Below, in pieces: positions 25,108 through 33,593 of a stretch of DNA of 64,000 bases. The DNA is from Citromicrobium bathyomarinum. Lineage in GTDB: Bacteria > Pseudomonadota > Alphaproteobacteria > Sphingomonadales > Sphingomonadaceae. The stretch is from contig CP155577.1 of the NCBI GenBank assembly GCA_001306305.2, positions 1,657,501-1,721,500 on the forward strand, read 5' to 3'. The notes below the pieces were generated by a model that made no database searches, was not told the origin of the DNA, and saw only the letters and a program-made list of their open reading frames with translations. Positions within the stretch are counted from its first letter, which is position 1, and each line of letters begins with the position of its first letter. The position numbers were made by a program, and so were the translations under genes.

Positions 25108-26232
25108 ATGAAGATCGCGGTCCTCAAGGAGCAGGCGGCGGGTGAGACGAGGGTCGCATTGACCCCGGAAACCGCCAAGAAGTTCATCGCACTCGGCGCC
25201 GAAGTCTCGGTCGAGGCAGGCGCGGGAGAGACCGCCGCGATTGCCGATTCGGCTTTTCGCGATGCGGGTGCAAGCGTTGGCCCGGCGGCCGAGGTGGTGA
25301 AGGACGCGGGCATCGTGCTCGGCGTTCAGGCGCCCGATCCCGCCGCACTTTCCGGCGCAAAGCCCGGCGCGAAGGTTGCCGCGCTGTTCGATCCGTTCCG
25401 CGATGGCGCGCGGGTCGAGGCCTATGCCAGCGCAGGATATGAAGCGCTGAGCATGGAGTTCATGCCGCGCATCACCCGTGCGCAGAGCATGGACGTGCTC
25501 TCCAGCCAGTCCAACCTCTCGGGCTACAAAGCGGTAGTCGCGGCGGCAGACCAGTACGGCCGCGCGTTCCCGATGATGATGACCGCGGCGGGCACCGTGC
25601 AGGCTGCGCGCGTCTTCATCATGGGCGTGGGCGTTGCCGGGCTTCAGGCGATTGCCACGGCCAAGCGGCTGGGCGCGCAGGTTTCCGCCACCGATGTCCG
25701 CTCCGCCACGCGCGAGCAGATCGAATCGCTCGGCGCAAAAGCGATCTTCGTCGAGGAAGGCGGGATCGAGGGCGAGGGCAGCGGCGGCTACGCCAGCGAG
25801 ATGAGCGACGAGTACAAGGCCGCGCAGGCCAAGCTCGTCTCCGAACATATCGCGAAGCAGGACATCGTCATCACCACCGCGCTGATCCCGGGACGCCCGG
25901 CACCGCGGCTGGTCTCCGACGAACAGATTGCCAGCATGAAGCCGGGCAGCGTCATCTTCGATCTTGCCGTCCCGCAGGGGGGCAATGTCGAAGGCGCGGT
26001 GGCGGACGAGCTGGTTACCCGCCATGGTGTCACCATCATGGGCTATGCCAACACGCCTGCGCAGCTGGCACCGGATTCGAGCGCTCTGTTCGCGCGCAAC
26101 CTGTACAACTTCCTCTCCGCCTTCTGGGATGGCGAGGCAGGGGAGCCGGTGCTGGACGAAGAAATCGGCGATGCCGTGCGGCTGACCCAGGGTGGCCAGG
26201 TGGTGAATGCGCGGCTGAAGGACGCGGGCTGA
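25108..26232 (+). CDS. pntAA: NAD(P) transhydrogenase subunit alpha, part 1
   Basis: This 374-residue protein is the soluble NAD(H)-binding component (domain I) of proton-translocating transhydrogenase, which makes NADPH from NADH using the proton gradient. It has the alanine-dehydrogenase-like N-terminus (MKIAVLKEQAAGETRVALTPETAKKFIALGA), the NAD fold VFIMGVGVAGLQAIATAKRLGA, and the mobile-loop segment GYANTPAQLAPDSS. The alpha subunit is split, as in many alphaproteobacteria, so the membrane part is a separate gene at 27379. Unusually, two other genes lie between them. Confidence 0.95.
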   Translation: MKIAVLKEQAAGETRVALTPETAKKFIALGAEVSVEAGAGETAAIADSAFRDAGASVGPAAEVVKDAGIVLGVQAPDPAALSGAKPGAKVAALFDPFRDGARVEAYASAGYEALSMEFMPRITRAQSMDVLSSQSNLSGYKAVVAAADQYGRAFPMMMTAAGTVQAARVFIMGVGVAGLQAIATAKRLGAQVSATDVRSATREQIESLGAKAIFVEEGGIEGEGSGGYASEMSDEYKAAQAKLVSEHIAKQDIVITTALIPGRPAPRLVSDEQIASMKPGSVIFDLAVPQGGNVEGAVADELVTRHGVTIMGYANTPAQLAPDSSALFARNLYNFLSAFWDGEAGEPVLDEEIGDAVRLTQGGQVVNARLKDAG

Positions 26233-26281
26233 GCCATACTGGGGCACAGGCCGGGGGGCTGAAGAGGGGGGTAAGGTTGCG

Positions 26282-26647
26282 ATGGGGATTCTGAACCAGA
26301 CCCAGACCACGCCGCAGGGCTTCGTGGACAACCACGGCCATGCCCTGGTGGAGGGGGAAGAGGTCTACTTCGCCTTCCGCACGATCCGCGACTGGATCGC
26401 CTTCACCGACTGGCGGATGATCTACGTCGATGTGCAGGGCATCCTGGGCAACAAGAAGGAATACCTGACGGTTCCCTATCGCTCGATCACGGCATTCTCG
26501 ATCACCAGCGCGGGCACGATCGACATCGATGCGGAAATCGCGGTGTTCCTCTCCGGCCACCCGCCGATCGAGTTCAAGGTCGGCAAGTTCACCAATACCG
26601 AGGCGCTGCAAAAGCTGCTCGCCAAGCGGATGAACCTGGTCGAATAG
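26282..26647 (+). CDS. PH domain-containing protein (bPH_1 family)
   Basis: This 121-residue protein consists of one bacterial pleckstrin-homology-like domain: EGEEVYFAFRTIRDWIAFTDWRMIYVDVQGILGNKKEYLTVPYRSITAFSITSAG, ending in a C-terminal helix (TNTEALQKLLAKRMNL). It matches the bPH_1 (YvbH/DUF1696-like) family, whose members form oligomers of unknown function. It has no membrane segment. It lies on the same strand between the two parts of the transhydrogenase operon. A role in that complex is not indicated by anything in the sequence. Confidence 0.88.
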   Translation: MGILNQTQTTPQGFVDNHGHALVEGEEVYFAFRTIRDWIAFTDWRMIYVDVQGILGNKKEYLTVPYRSITAFSITSAGTIDIDAEIAVFLSGHPPIEFKVGKFTNTEALQKLLAKRMNLVE

Positions 26648-26696
26648 CGCGCGTGCGCGATTTGCCGCAGCGTGCCAATCGGCTAGGGATCGCAGC

Positions 26697-27257
26697 ATGA
26701 ACATGCGCACTCTCCTCGCCGCTCCGGCCATCCTCGCCCTCGCGGCCTGCGCGCCGAGCCTGGCGGACGACGTCGATCTTGAAAACGTCGCGCCGGACGA
26801 CATTGCCTGGATCGGCGAGAGCCCGGTCTATCCCAACGCCACCATCGCGCAGAACATCGCCTCTGCGGAGGTTTTCTCGAAGCTCGCCCAACTGGTCGAG
26901 CGGACCGATCTGACGGCAACGCTGGACGGGGCAGGGCCGCTGACGATCTTCGCGCCGAGCGACGCGGCGCTGACCGACCTGCCGATGCACACCGACGAAG
27001 CGCTGCGGCGCACGCTGGCCTACCACGTGATCGAGGGCCGGATCGACGCAGGCGAACTCGCCGCGCGGATCGTGGAAGGCGGCGGGTCGTACCGGGCGCA
27101 GACGCTGTCCGGAGACACGCTGACCTTCCGCGTCGATGGCGACGGGATCGTGATCGTCGATGGTGCGGGCGGCACTGCGCGCGTGACCATGGCCGACCTC
27201 AATCAGGCCAATGGCATAATGCACGTGATCGACAAGGTGCTGCTGCCCGCGCAGTGA
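26697..27257 (+). CDS. Fasciclin domain-containing lipoprotein
   Basis: This 186-residue secreted protein has a lipoprotein-type signal (MNMRTLLAAPAILALAAC, lipidated Cys near residue 18) and one fasciclin (FAS1) domain. The two conserved FAS1 blocks are visible: LTIFAPSDAALTDLP and the C-terminal ANGIMHVIDKVLLP. FAS1 domains mediate adhesion or protein interaction; the bacterial periplasmic role is unclear. An ATG at 26703 is an equally possible start. It sits between pntAA and pntAB on the same strand. Confidence 0.9.
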   Translation: MNMRTLLAAPAILALAACAPSLADDVDLENVAPDDIAWIGESPVYPNATIAQNIASAEVFSKLAQLVERTDLTATLDGAGPLTIFAPSDAALTDLPMHTDEALRRTLAYHVIEGRIDAGELAARIVEGGGSYRAQTLSGDTLTFRVDGDGIVIVDGAGGTARVTMADLNQANGIMHVIDKVLLPAQ

Positions 27258-27378
27258 TTAGGCAAATCACGCCGGAAATCCCGTCAGCCTAGCCCTTTGT
27301 CCATCGACAGCGCCCGCGCGCCTTGCAATAAGCCTCTTCCATTCGGTTTTCAGCCCTCGGGGGAGGCAAGTTTCTAAG

Positions 27379-27663
27379 ATGGACTTCATTTCCGTCCTGT
27401 CGATTTTCGTGCTGGCGTGTTTCGTCGGCTATTACGTGGTCTGGTCGGTCACGCCCGCGCTGCACACGCCGCTGATGGCGGTGACCAACGCGATTTCTTC
27501 CGTGATCATCGTCGGCGCGCTGATTGCCAGCGCCGAAGCGGGTAGCGCGACCGCCAAGTGGCTCGGCCTTGCTGCCGTGGTGCTTGCCAGCATCAACATC
27601 TTCGGCGGCTTCGCCGTGACCGAGCGGATGCTCGCCATGTACAAGAAGAAGGACAGCAAATGA
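27379..27663 (+). CDS. pntAB: NAD(P) transhydrogenase subunit alpha, part 2
   Basis: This 94-residue inner-membrane protein is domain IIa of transhydrogenase, with three transmembrane helices (about 3-23, 30-52 and 56-80). Family segments are FVGYYVVWSVTPALHTPLMAVTNAISS and INIFGGFAVTERMLAMYKKK. Its stop overlaps the pntB start by ATGA, so stoichiometric synthesis with the beta subunit is likely. A 120-base gap upstream separates it from the fasciclin gene and probably contains its own promoter. Confidence 0.95.
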   Translation: MDFISVLSIFVLACFVGYYVVWSVTPALHTPLMAVTNAISSVIIVGALIASAEAGSATAKWLGLAAVVLASINIFGGFAVTERMLAMYKKKDSK

Positions 27664-29168
27664 GCCTTCCTCGCGACGTTGAACCGCTCGCCGTGCCGCC
27701 CGGTACCGATTACGGCATGAGCCACGCGGTCGAGACCGCTGCCGCCCACGGCCCGACCAACCCGTGGGTTGCGCTCGCCTATCTGGTGGCGGGGGTGTTC
27801 TTCATCCTCGCGCTGCGCGGGCTCTCCAGCCCGGCGACCAGCCGCGCGGGCAACCGCAACGGCATGATCGGCATGCTGATCGCGGTGGTCACCGTGATCG
27901 TGACGCACGACATCGCCAATATCGTCGAAATCCTGATCGCGATCGCGATCGGCGGGCTGATCGGCTTCACCATCGCGCGCAAGATCGCGATGACGCAGAT
28001 GCCCGAACTGGTGGCGGGCTTCCACAGCCTCGTCGGCATGGCGGCGGTCCTCGTCGGGCTGGCAGCGTGGATGAACCCCGGTGCGTTCGGCATTCTGGAT
28101 GCCGAGGGTCAGATCCTGACCGTCAGCCGGATAGAGCTGGGGCTTGGCATCGCCATTGGTGCGATCACCTTCTCGGGATCGGTCATCGCCTTCCTGAAGC
28201 TTTCCGGCCGGATGGGCGGCAAGCCGATCATGCTGCCCGGTCGTCACGTCATCAATCTCGGCACGCTCGCCGCGATCATCGCGCTGATTGCGGCCTATGC
28301 GATGTCGGCCACGGCGGGGCCGGGCGAGGGCTGGATGATCGTCGCGGTCGCCGTGCTCGCCTTCGCGATCGGCTTCCTGCTGATCATCCCGATCGGCGGG
28401 GCGGACATGCCGGTCGTCGTCTCCATGCTGAACAGCTATTCCGGCTGGGCGGCAGCAGCGATGGGCTTCACGCTGGGCAACACCGCGATGATCATCACCG
28501 GCGCGCTGGTCGGCTCCTCGGGCGCGATCCTCAGCTACATCATGTGCCGCGCGATGAACCGCAGCTTCATCTCGGTGATCGCGGGTGGCTTCGGCGCCGA
28601 CGACAGCGCGGCTGGCGGCGGCGAGGCGCGCGAACAGCGCCCCTACAAGCAGGGCAGCGCCGATGACGCGGCCTTCATGCTGGAGCAGGCGGAGAAGGTC
28701 ATCATCATCCCCGGCTACGGCATGGCAGTCGCGCAGGCGCAGCACGCGCTGCGCGAGATGGGCGATGTGCTCAAGAAGAAGGGCGTGGACGTGAAATACG
28801 CGATCCACCCCGTCGCGGGCCGCATGCCGGGGCACATGAACGTGCTGCTGGCCGAAGCGAACGTGCCCTATGACGAGGTGTTCGAGCTGGAGGACATCAA
28901 CTCCGAGTTCGCGCAGGCCGACATCGCCTTCATTATCGGCGCGAACGACGTTGTGAACCCGGCGGCGAAGACCGACAAGTCCAGCCCGATCTACGGCATG
29001 CCGGTGTTCGATGTCGGCAATGCCAAGCAGGTCTTCTTCATCAAGCGCTCCATGGGCGGTGTCGGTTACGCGGGCGTCGACAACGACGTGTTCTACCTGA
29101 ACCAGACGACCATGCTGCTGTCCGACGCGAAGAAGATGGTCGAAGAGATCGTCAAGGCACTCGACTGA
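27660..29168 (+). CDS. pntB: NAD(P) transhydrogenase subunit beta
   Basis: This 502-residue subunit holds the membrane domain IIb and the NADP(H)-binding domain III. About nine transmembrane helices occupy residues 35-310. The nucleotide domain shows KVIIIPGYGMAVAQAQHALREM, the HPVAGRMPGHMNVLLAEANVPYDEV segment, and the NDVVNPAAKTDKSSPIYGMPVF signature. The start ATG at 27660 overlaps the pntAB stop. The stop overlaps the ATG of the next small gene (TGATG), which extends the operon. Confidence 0.96.
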   Translation: MSLPRDVEPLAVPPGTDYGMSHAVETAAAHGPTNPWVALAYLVAGVFFILALRGLSSPATSRAGNRNGMIGMLIAVVTVIVTHDIANIVEILIAIAIGGLIGFTIARKIAMTQMPELVAGFHSLVGMAAVLVGLAAWMNPGAFGILDAEGQILTVSRIELGLGIAIGAITFSGSVIAFLKLSGRMGGKPIMLPGRHVINLGTLAAIIALIAAYAMSATAGPGEGWMIVAVAVLAFAIGFLLIIPIGGADMPVVVSMLNSYSGWAAAAMGFTLGNTAMIITGALVGSSGAILSYIMCRAMNRSFISVIAGGFGADDSAAGGGEAREQRPYKQGSADDAAFMLEQAEKVIIIPGYGMAVAQAQHALREMGDVLKKKGVDVKYAIHPVAGRMPGHMNVLLAEANVPYDEVFELEDINSEFAQADIAFIIGANDVVNPAAKTDKSSPIYGMPVFDVGNAKQVFFIKRSMGGVGYAGVDNDVFYLNQTTMLLSDAKKMVEEIVKALD

Positions 29169-29521
29169 TGCGTTTTCTGCTGGGGCTGGTCCTCCTGGTG
29201 GTGCTGGGCGTGGGTGCCTGGCTCTACTGGGGCGGCGGCATGCAGGTGGTCACCGAACACAGCGTCCGCGTTGCGCTGGTCGAGGCAGGCGTGCCCGAAA
29301 GCCAGGCCGAATGCATGGCTCCGCGCATGGCCGAGAAGCTTACGCCCCAGCAGCTGCGCAGGCTTGAACGTGTCGCTCCGCAGGAAGGCGAGGCGAAACT
29401 GCCGCGAAATGCGGGCGACGCGCTCGATCGCATTCGCCGGGTCGACGATCCCGAGGCTGTCGAAGTGACCATCCGCGCCGCCGCTGCGTGCACTTTCGGC
29501 GGGATTTTCGACAAGCTTTAG
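29168..29521 (+). CDS. Hypothetical membrane-anchored protein downstream of pntB
   Basis: This 117-residue protein has one N-terminal hydrophobic segment (FLLGLVLLVVLGVGAWLYWGG), a signal anchor or signal peptide, and a helical periplasmic part with two widely spaced cysteines (ECMAPRMAEKLTPQQLRRLERV and AAACTFGG). I do not recognise a family. Its ATG overlaps the pntB stop by one base, so it is translated from the pnt transcript. A disulfide between the two cysteines is possible. Confidence 0.65.
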   Translation: MRFLLGLVLLVVLGVGAWLYWGGGMQVVTEHSVRVALVEAGVPESQAECMAPRMAEKLTPQQLRRLERVAPQEGEAKLPRNAGDALDRIRRVDDPEAVEVTIRAAAACTFGGIFDKL

Positions 29522-29579
29522 AGTCCCTTGTCTTCGCCTCAATGCGTGGCACTATGCAACGCATAAGAGGGAGAGAGAC

Positions 29580-30785
29580 ATGATCCGCACGCTTATGGCC
29601 GCCACTGCGCTGGCCACGCTGGCTTCGCCTGCCTTTGCCGAGACCATTCCGGTCGCGCCGGGGGAGGGCGCGCAGGAGCGGTTGCAGGAGGCGCTGATCC
29701 TGGCCGAGCCGGGTGACGAGATCTTCCTCCAGGCCGGGCGCTTCGTGCTGACCGACGGGCTCAGCCTCGATGTCGACGGCGTGACCGTGCGCGGCGCAGG
29801 AATGCACGCCAGCGTGCTCGACTTCACCGCGCAGGAGGGTTCGGGCGAGGGACTGCTGGTCACCAGCGACGGCGTGACGCTGGTCGATTTCGGGATCGAG
29901 AACCCCAAGGGCGACGGGATCAAATCCAAGGGCGCGGACGACATCGTCTATTCTCGCGTCCGCGTGACCTGGACCAACGGCCCGGCGAGCACCAACGGCG
30001 CCTACGGCCTCTATCCGGTCGAAAGCACCGGCGTGCTGATCGACGGGTGCGAGGTATCGGGCGCGTCGGACGCGGGCATCTATGTCGGCCAGTCGAGCCG
30101 GATCACCGTGCGCAATTCGCTGGCGAGCTACAACGTCGCCGGGATCGAGATCGAGAACAGCCGCAAGGCGATCGTCGAGCGTAATTACGTCACCGGCAAT
30201 ACCGGCGGCATCCTGGTGTTCGACCTGCCCGGCCTGCCGGTGAAGAACGGCGGCGAGGTGCTGGTGCGCAACAACCTCGTCGCGAACAACACCACCGCCA
30301 ATTTCGCGCCCGAGGGCAATATCGTCGCCAGTGTGCGGCGCGGCACGGGCATCATGGTGATGGCCAATGATACCGTGTGGGTGGGGCAGAACATGCTCTA
30401 CGACAACCCGACCGCGCCGATCATGGTCATCGCCTATCCGCTTGCCTTCGATGACCCGGAATACAACCCGTACCCGCGCGAGATCAGTGTGGACTGGAAC
30501 ATCGTCGACGAAGGCGGCACCGATCCGCAGTTCGAAGGAGCGGAACAGCTGCTCGCCGCGTTTGGCGGCGCCTTGCCGCCGGTGATGTGGGACGGGCTGG
30601 AAGATCCCGAGATGACCACGCTGATGGTCCATCCCGACCTTGCCGGATGGTCGGTCAATCTGCCCAAGCAGGGTGCGGGCATTGAAGCTGCGCGGCCCGG
30701 CCCGCTCGAAGCGCCGGCCATCGGCCAGCCGATCAGCATCGAAGGCTGGGGCGCGCCCGAGGCACTGGAAGCACGCCTGCCGTGA
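29580..30785 (+). CDS. Parallel beta-helix repeat protein, secreted
   Basis: This 401-residue exported protein has a signal peptide (MIRTLMAATALATLASPAFA) and a right-handed parallel beta-helix. Repeating turns are visible: GVTVRGAGMHASVLDF, GVTLVDFGIENPKGDGIKSKGADDIVYSRVRV, ITVRNSLASYNVAGIEIENSRKAIVERNYVTGN. I recall this as a family (TIGR03805 type) nearly always encoded beside the diheme cytochrome family that follows here. The stop overlaps the cytochrome start (GTGA). Beta-helix folds often bind or cleave polysaccharides, but no catalytic motif of a known lyase is evident. Confidence 0.88.
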   Translation: MIRTLMAATALATLASPAFAETIPVAPGEGAQERLQEALILAEPGDEIFLQAGRFVLTDGLSLDVDGVTVRGAGMHASVLDFTAQEGSGEGLLVTSDGVTLVDFGIENPKGDGIKSKGADDIVYSRVRVTWTNGPASTNGAYGLYPVESTGVLIDGCEVSGASDAGIYVGQSSRITVRNSLASYNVAGIEIENSRKAIVERNYVTGNTGGILVFDLPGLPVKNGGEVLVRNNLVANNTTANFAPEGNIVASVRRGTGIMVMANDTVWVGQNMLYDNPTAPIMVIAYPLAFDDPEYNPYPREISVDWNIVDEGGTDPQFEGAEQLLAAFGGALPPVMWDGLEDPEMTTLMVHPDLAGWSVNLPKQGAGIEAARPGPLEAPAIGQPISIEGWGAPEALEARLP

Positions 30786-31783
30786 GGACGCCAGCTCTCC
30801 TGCTGGCCTGCGCCGCGCTGGTGCTCGGCGCGAGCATTGGTGCCAACGCGACCGCGCCGATGATCGACAAGGATGCGATCATCACCGGCACCGCACTGCC
30901 CAAGACGCTGAGCGAATACGGTTTCTTTCGCGATCCCGCTGCGCAGGTGCCGGACGCGGGGGTAACGCCCTACCGCCTCAACATGCCGCTGTTTTCGGAC
31001 GGGGCGGAGAAGCTGCGTTTCGTCTATGTGCCCGATGGGGCCGAGGTCGGCATTGGTGACCAGACGCTGCTGGATTTCCCGGTCGGCAGCGCGCTGATCA
31101 AGACCTTCGCGTTCGGGGAGGGCGCGGATCGCCGCCTGATCGAGACGCGGGTGCTGCTCCACCGTGCCGACGGATGGCTCGCGCTGCCCTATGTGTGGAA
31201 CGAGGCGCAGACCGAGGCAACGCTGGCGCTGGCGGGAACGCGCGTGCCCGTCACCACGCCCTATGGTGAGCAGATCAATTATCGCGTGCCCAACAAGAAC
31301 CAGTGCAAGGAATGCCACGGGCTGCAGGGCGCGGTCACGCCGATCGGGCCCAAGGCGCGCAATATGTCGGCCGAGTGGTTGCAGGCCTTCCTCGGCTCCG
31401 TCCCCGAAGGCGCGGATACCATGCCGCGCTGGGAGGATCGCGCGAGCGCGGACGCCACAGGTGCCGCGCGTGCTTACCTCGACGTCAACTGCGCGCATTG
31501 CCATCGCCCGGCGGCAACCGCGTCCAATTCCGGGCTCGACCTGCGGTGGGAGACCGACGATCCCTACTCGATCGGCATCGCCAAGCGACCGGTCGCCGCG
31601 GGGCGCGGATCGGGCGGGCTGGAATTCGACATCGTGCCCGGCGACCCCGAAGCATCGATCCTGGTCTATCGTATGGCGAGCGCCGAGCCGGGCGTTGCCA
31701 TGCCCGAGCTGGGCAAGGCGACGGTGCATGAGGAAGGCCTCGCGCTGGTCGAGCGGTGGATTGCAGGCATGCCCACGCCATGA
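30782..31783 (+). CDS. SO2930-type diheme c-type cytochrome
   Basis: This 333-residue periplasmic protein has a signal peptide (about 1-23) and two heme c attachment motifs, CKECH at 175-179 and CAHCH at 237-241. The N-terminal 160 residues form a separate domain without heme (LSEYGFFRDPAAQVPDAGVTPYRLNMPLFSDGAEKLRFVYVP). It matches the uncharacterised SO2930/HNE_0200-type family that accompanies the beta-helix protein. The start is a GTG overlapping the upstream stop, and its own stop overlaps the hydrolase ATG. A redox step coupled to the beta-helix protein is an inference only. Confidence 0.9.
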   Translation: MRTPALLLACAALVLGASIGANATAPMIDKDAIITGTALPKTLSEYGFFRDPAAQVPDAGVTPYRLNMPLFSDGAEKLRFVYVPDGAEVGIGDQTLLDFPVGSALIKTFAFGEGADRRLIETRVLLHRADGWLALPYVWNEAQTEATLALAGTRVPVTTPYGEQINYRVPNKNQCKECHGLQGAVTPIGPKARNMSAEWLQAFLGSVPEGADTMPRWEDRASADATGAARAYLDVNCAHCHRPAATASNSGLDLRWETDDPYSIGIAKRPVAAGRGSGGLEFDIVPGDPEASILVYRMASAEPGVAMPELGKATVHEEGLALVERWIAGMPTP

Positions 31784-32769
31784 AGTGGCTCTGGCGAATC
31801 CTGCTGCTGCTGGTCGTGCTGCTGGGCGCAGCATTCTTCATCTTCCGCACGCCCGATACCGACCCGGCGCAGATGCGCGCCAAGTACGGCGGCGCGCCCT
31901 CGCAATTCGTCGAAATCGGTGATGGCGTGACCGTCCACCTGCGTGACGAGGGGCCCCAAAACGAACGGCGCGATGCGCCCGCGATCATCCTGCTCCACGG
32001 CTCCAACGCGGATCTGCACACCTGGCAGCCATGGGTCGATGCGCTGAAGGGCCGTTACCGCGTGATCCGCTTCGACCAGATCGGCCACGGGCTGACCGGG
32101 CCGGACCCGGACAGCGATTATTCGATTCCCAATTTCGTGTCCGATATCGACGAGGTGGCGGACAGTCTGGGGCTGGATCGCTTCGTGATCGGCGGCAATT
32201 CGATGGGCGGCAGCCATGCGGTCGCCTACGCGCTCGCCCATCCGGAGCGGGTCGAAGGGCTGATCCTGGTCGATGCCGCAGGCGCGCCGATCCGCAAGGA
32301 AGGCAGGGGCAATATCGGCTTCGCCATCGCCCGCACGCCGGTGGTCAACCGGATCATGAACCACATCACCCCGCGCAGCATGATCGAACAATCGCTGCGC
32401 GAAACGGTCAGCAATCAGGCCATCGTCACCGATGCGATGGTCGACCGCTATTGGGAATTGCTGCGCTATCCCGGCAACCGCGATGCGACGCGCATCCGCT
32501 TCTCAGGCGAATGGAACAGCTTTTCGCAGGAGGATGTGGCGCAGATCGAGGCGCCCGCCCTGATCATCTGGGGCGAGGAGGACGGGCTGATTCCGGTCGA
32601 GGCAGGGCTGTGGTACGACCGCTATCTGCCGGGCAGCACGCTGGTGGTCTATGAGGGCATCGGCCATCTGCCGCAGGAGGAAGAGGCGCAGCGCAGCGCC
32701 GATTATGTCGCGCAATGGCTCTCGCGGCAGTCTTTCGCTGCCCGTACAAGCCCTTCGCCCACGCAATGA
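31780..32769 (+). CDS. Alpha/beta hydrolase, membrane-anchored
   Basis: This 329-residue alpha/beta hydrolase has an N-terminal hydrophobic anchor (WLWRILLLLVVLLGAAFFIF, about 3-22). The oxyanion segment is LLHGSNADLHTW, the nucleophile elbow GNSMGG, the acid lies in WGEEDGLIPVE, and the histidine in GIGHLPQEE. A helical lid (IMNHITPRSMIEQSL) is present. It resembles haloalkane dehalogenase/epoxide hydrolase-like lipases; the substrate is unknown. The ATG overlaps the cytochrome stop, making it the third member of a translationally coupled operon. Confidence 0.88.
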   Translation: MKWLWRILLLLVVLLGAAFFIFRTPDTDPAQMRAKYGGAPSQFVEIGDGVTVHLRDEGPQNERRDAPAIILLHGSNADLHTWQPWVDALKGRYRVIRFDQIGHGLTGPDPDSDYSIPNFVSDIDEVADSLGLDRFVIGGNSMGGSHAVAYALAHPERVEGLILVDAAGAPIRKEGRGNIGFAIARTPVVNRIMNHITPRSMIEQSLRETVSNQAIVTDAMVDRYWELLRYPGNRDATRIRFSGEWNSFSQEDVAQIEAPALIIWGEEDGLIPVEAGLWYDRYLPGSTLVVYEGIGHLPQEEEAQRSADYVAQWLSRQSFAARTSPSPTQ

Positions 32770-32858
32770 CGGGCATACCTGCCGCGCTGCTATGGACGTT
32801 GCGCCCGCTTCCTCGGTAAGGCTGTCAATCCCCCGCAGCTGGATTCGAGGACGTGGTT

Positions 32859-33551
32859 TTGCGCAAGGTTGGCCTGATTGGCGGTATGAGCTGGGTCTCT
32901 ACCGGCATGTATTACGAGTGGATCAATCAGGGCGTCACCAAGCACTGCGGGCCTATGGTGTCTGCCCCGCTGCTGATCGAAAGCCTCGATTTCGCAGAGC
33001 TTTACGGCCTGACCAAGGACGACGAGTGGGATCGTGCGGCGGAAATCCTCGTCAATTCGGCCAAGCGGCTGGAGGCGGCGGGGGCCGAGGCGCTGGCGAT
33101 CGCGGCAAATTCGATGCACCGTCTCTACGATCAGGTCGCCGACGCGGTGGACGTGCCGGTGCTGCATATTGCCGATGCGGTGGGCGAGAAGATGAAGGCG
33201 GCGGGCGCGGTCAACGCTGCGCTGATCGGTACCCGCAACGTGATGACCGAGAGCTTCTACCGCCGCAAGCTGGTCAGCCACGGGATCGACCTGCTGCCGC
33301 CCGACATGAGCAATGTCGATCGCACCAACGAGATCATTTACGAAGAGCTGATGCGCGGCAAGGCGAGCCGCAATTCGGAGCGGTTCTTCCGCACCATGAT
33401 CACCAATCTGGAACAGGCCGGCGCGAAGGCGATCGTGCTCGCCTGTACCGAGCTCGACATGGTCATCGATGTCGATGCCAATGTCCTGCCGATCTTCGAT
33501 TCCGCGCGCATCCACAGCGAAGCGGTGGTCGATTGGATACTGGAGCGGTAA
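32859..33551 (+). CDS. Aspartate/glutamate racemase family protein, one catalytic residue missing
   Basis: This 230-residue protein is of the Asp/Glu racemase (YgeA-like) family, with MRKVGLIGGMSWVSTGMYY at the start and the second catalytic cysteine, Cys196, in LACTELDMVI. The first catalytic position, Cys or Thr before N-T in family members, is Ala83 here (AIAANSMHR), so two-base racemisation looks impossible. I prefer the TTG at 32859, which has a GAGG eight bases upstream. A GTG at 32853 is in frame but only two bases from that site. It could be a lyase-like or inactive homologue. Confidence 0.85.
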   Translation: MRKVGLIGGMSWVSTGMYYEWINQGVTKHCGPMVSAPLLIESLDFAELYGLTKDDEWDRAAEILVNSAKRLEAAGAEALAIAANSMHRLYDQVADAVDVPVLHIADAVGEKMKAAGAVNAALIGTRNVMTESFYRRKLVSHGIDLLPPDMSNVDRTNEIIYEELMRGKASRNSERFFRTMITNLEQAGAKAIVLACTELDMVIDVDANVLPIFDSARIHSEAVVDWILER

Positions 33552-33593
33552 GGGGCACCCACAGCTTCCAGTTTCAGCAAAGGTGATCGTCGG

